A DNA stretch of 13,325 nt, from contig DIER01000045.1 in NCBI GenBank assembly GCA_002418725.1, forward strand, positions 1 to 13,325, in the 5' to 3' direction. The notes under the pieces are model-generated. The model did not search any database and had not been told where the DNA came from. It saw nothing but the letters and a program-made list of their open reading frames with translations. The position numbers and the translations under genes are program-made. This stretch comes from Acholeplasmataceae bacterium UBA5769. Its GTDB lineage: Bacteria; Bacillota_I; Bacilli_A; Acholeplasmatales; Acholeplasmataceae. Within the stretch, counting starts at the first letter, position 1, and every line of letters begins with the position of its first letter. Positions 13,319 to 13,325 of this stretch are shown one piece after another.

Positions 13319-13325
13319 GTGGTAA

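Noticed and set aside
1..13325. CRISPR arrays, tRNA clusters, phage genes or an origin of replication
   Set aside because: No regularly spaced repeats, no cloverleaf apart from the tmRNA, no phage-type genes and no DnaA-box cluster were seen on reading both strands.

Overview
The window looks like chromosomal DNA from a low-GC relative of the Firmicutes, most likely an Acholeplasma-type mollicute (Acholeplasmatales or a near neighbour). The evidence is AT-rich coding sequence, Shine-Dalgarno sites of the AGGAGG type, TATAAT promoters with weak -35 boxes, and U-tailed intrinsic terminators. UGA is a stop here: it closes the HAD phosphatase gene and the IS66 tnpB gene, and every Trp is TGG. That argues against the mycoplasmas that read UGA as Trp. 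The exact species cannot be read from the sequence.

Layout. Positions 1-about 1110 hold one end of an IS66-family insertion sequence on the minus strand (tnpA, tnpB, and the first 97 codons of tnpC, which runs off the left edge). An intrinsic terminator lies just upstream of tnpA. Positions 1244-1664 hold a complete tmRNA gene (ssrA, minus strand) with promoter, acceptor stem, encoded tag and terminator. A Gfo/Idh/MocA oxidoreductase gene (1726-2760, +) is divergent from ssrA. A HAD phosphatase gene and two large ABC exporter genes follow as an apparent operon (2833-8153, +), closed by a bidirectional hairpin terminator at 8172-8198.

Facing this operon are tldE and tldD (8213-10908, minus), the two subunits of a metalloprotease. 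They are read from a promoter whose 17-bp spacer is filled by a perfect 20-bp palindrome that also overlaps the -35 box. Next are a nitroreductase-family gene (11062-11670, minus) and, divergently, a histidine phosphatase gene and mutY (11778-13318, +).

Functional picture. Most genes are ordinary housekeeping or accessory functions: ribosome rescue, base-excision repair of 8-oxoG:A mispairs, phosphatases and redox enzymes. The two fused ATPase-permease proteins share almost the same nucleotide-binding domain layout but differ in linker and exported domain, so they probably form a heterodimeric MacB/FtsX-type exporter. The substrate is unknown. No CRISPR array, tRNA, prophage or clear novel multi-gene system was seen. 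The most interesting non-coding signals are the tldD operator-like palindrome, the terminator in the IS66 leader, and the perfect inverted repeat between tnpB and tnpC.
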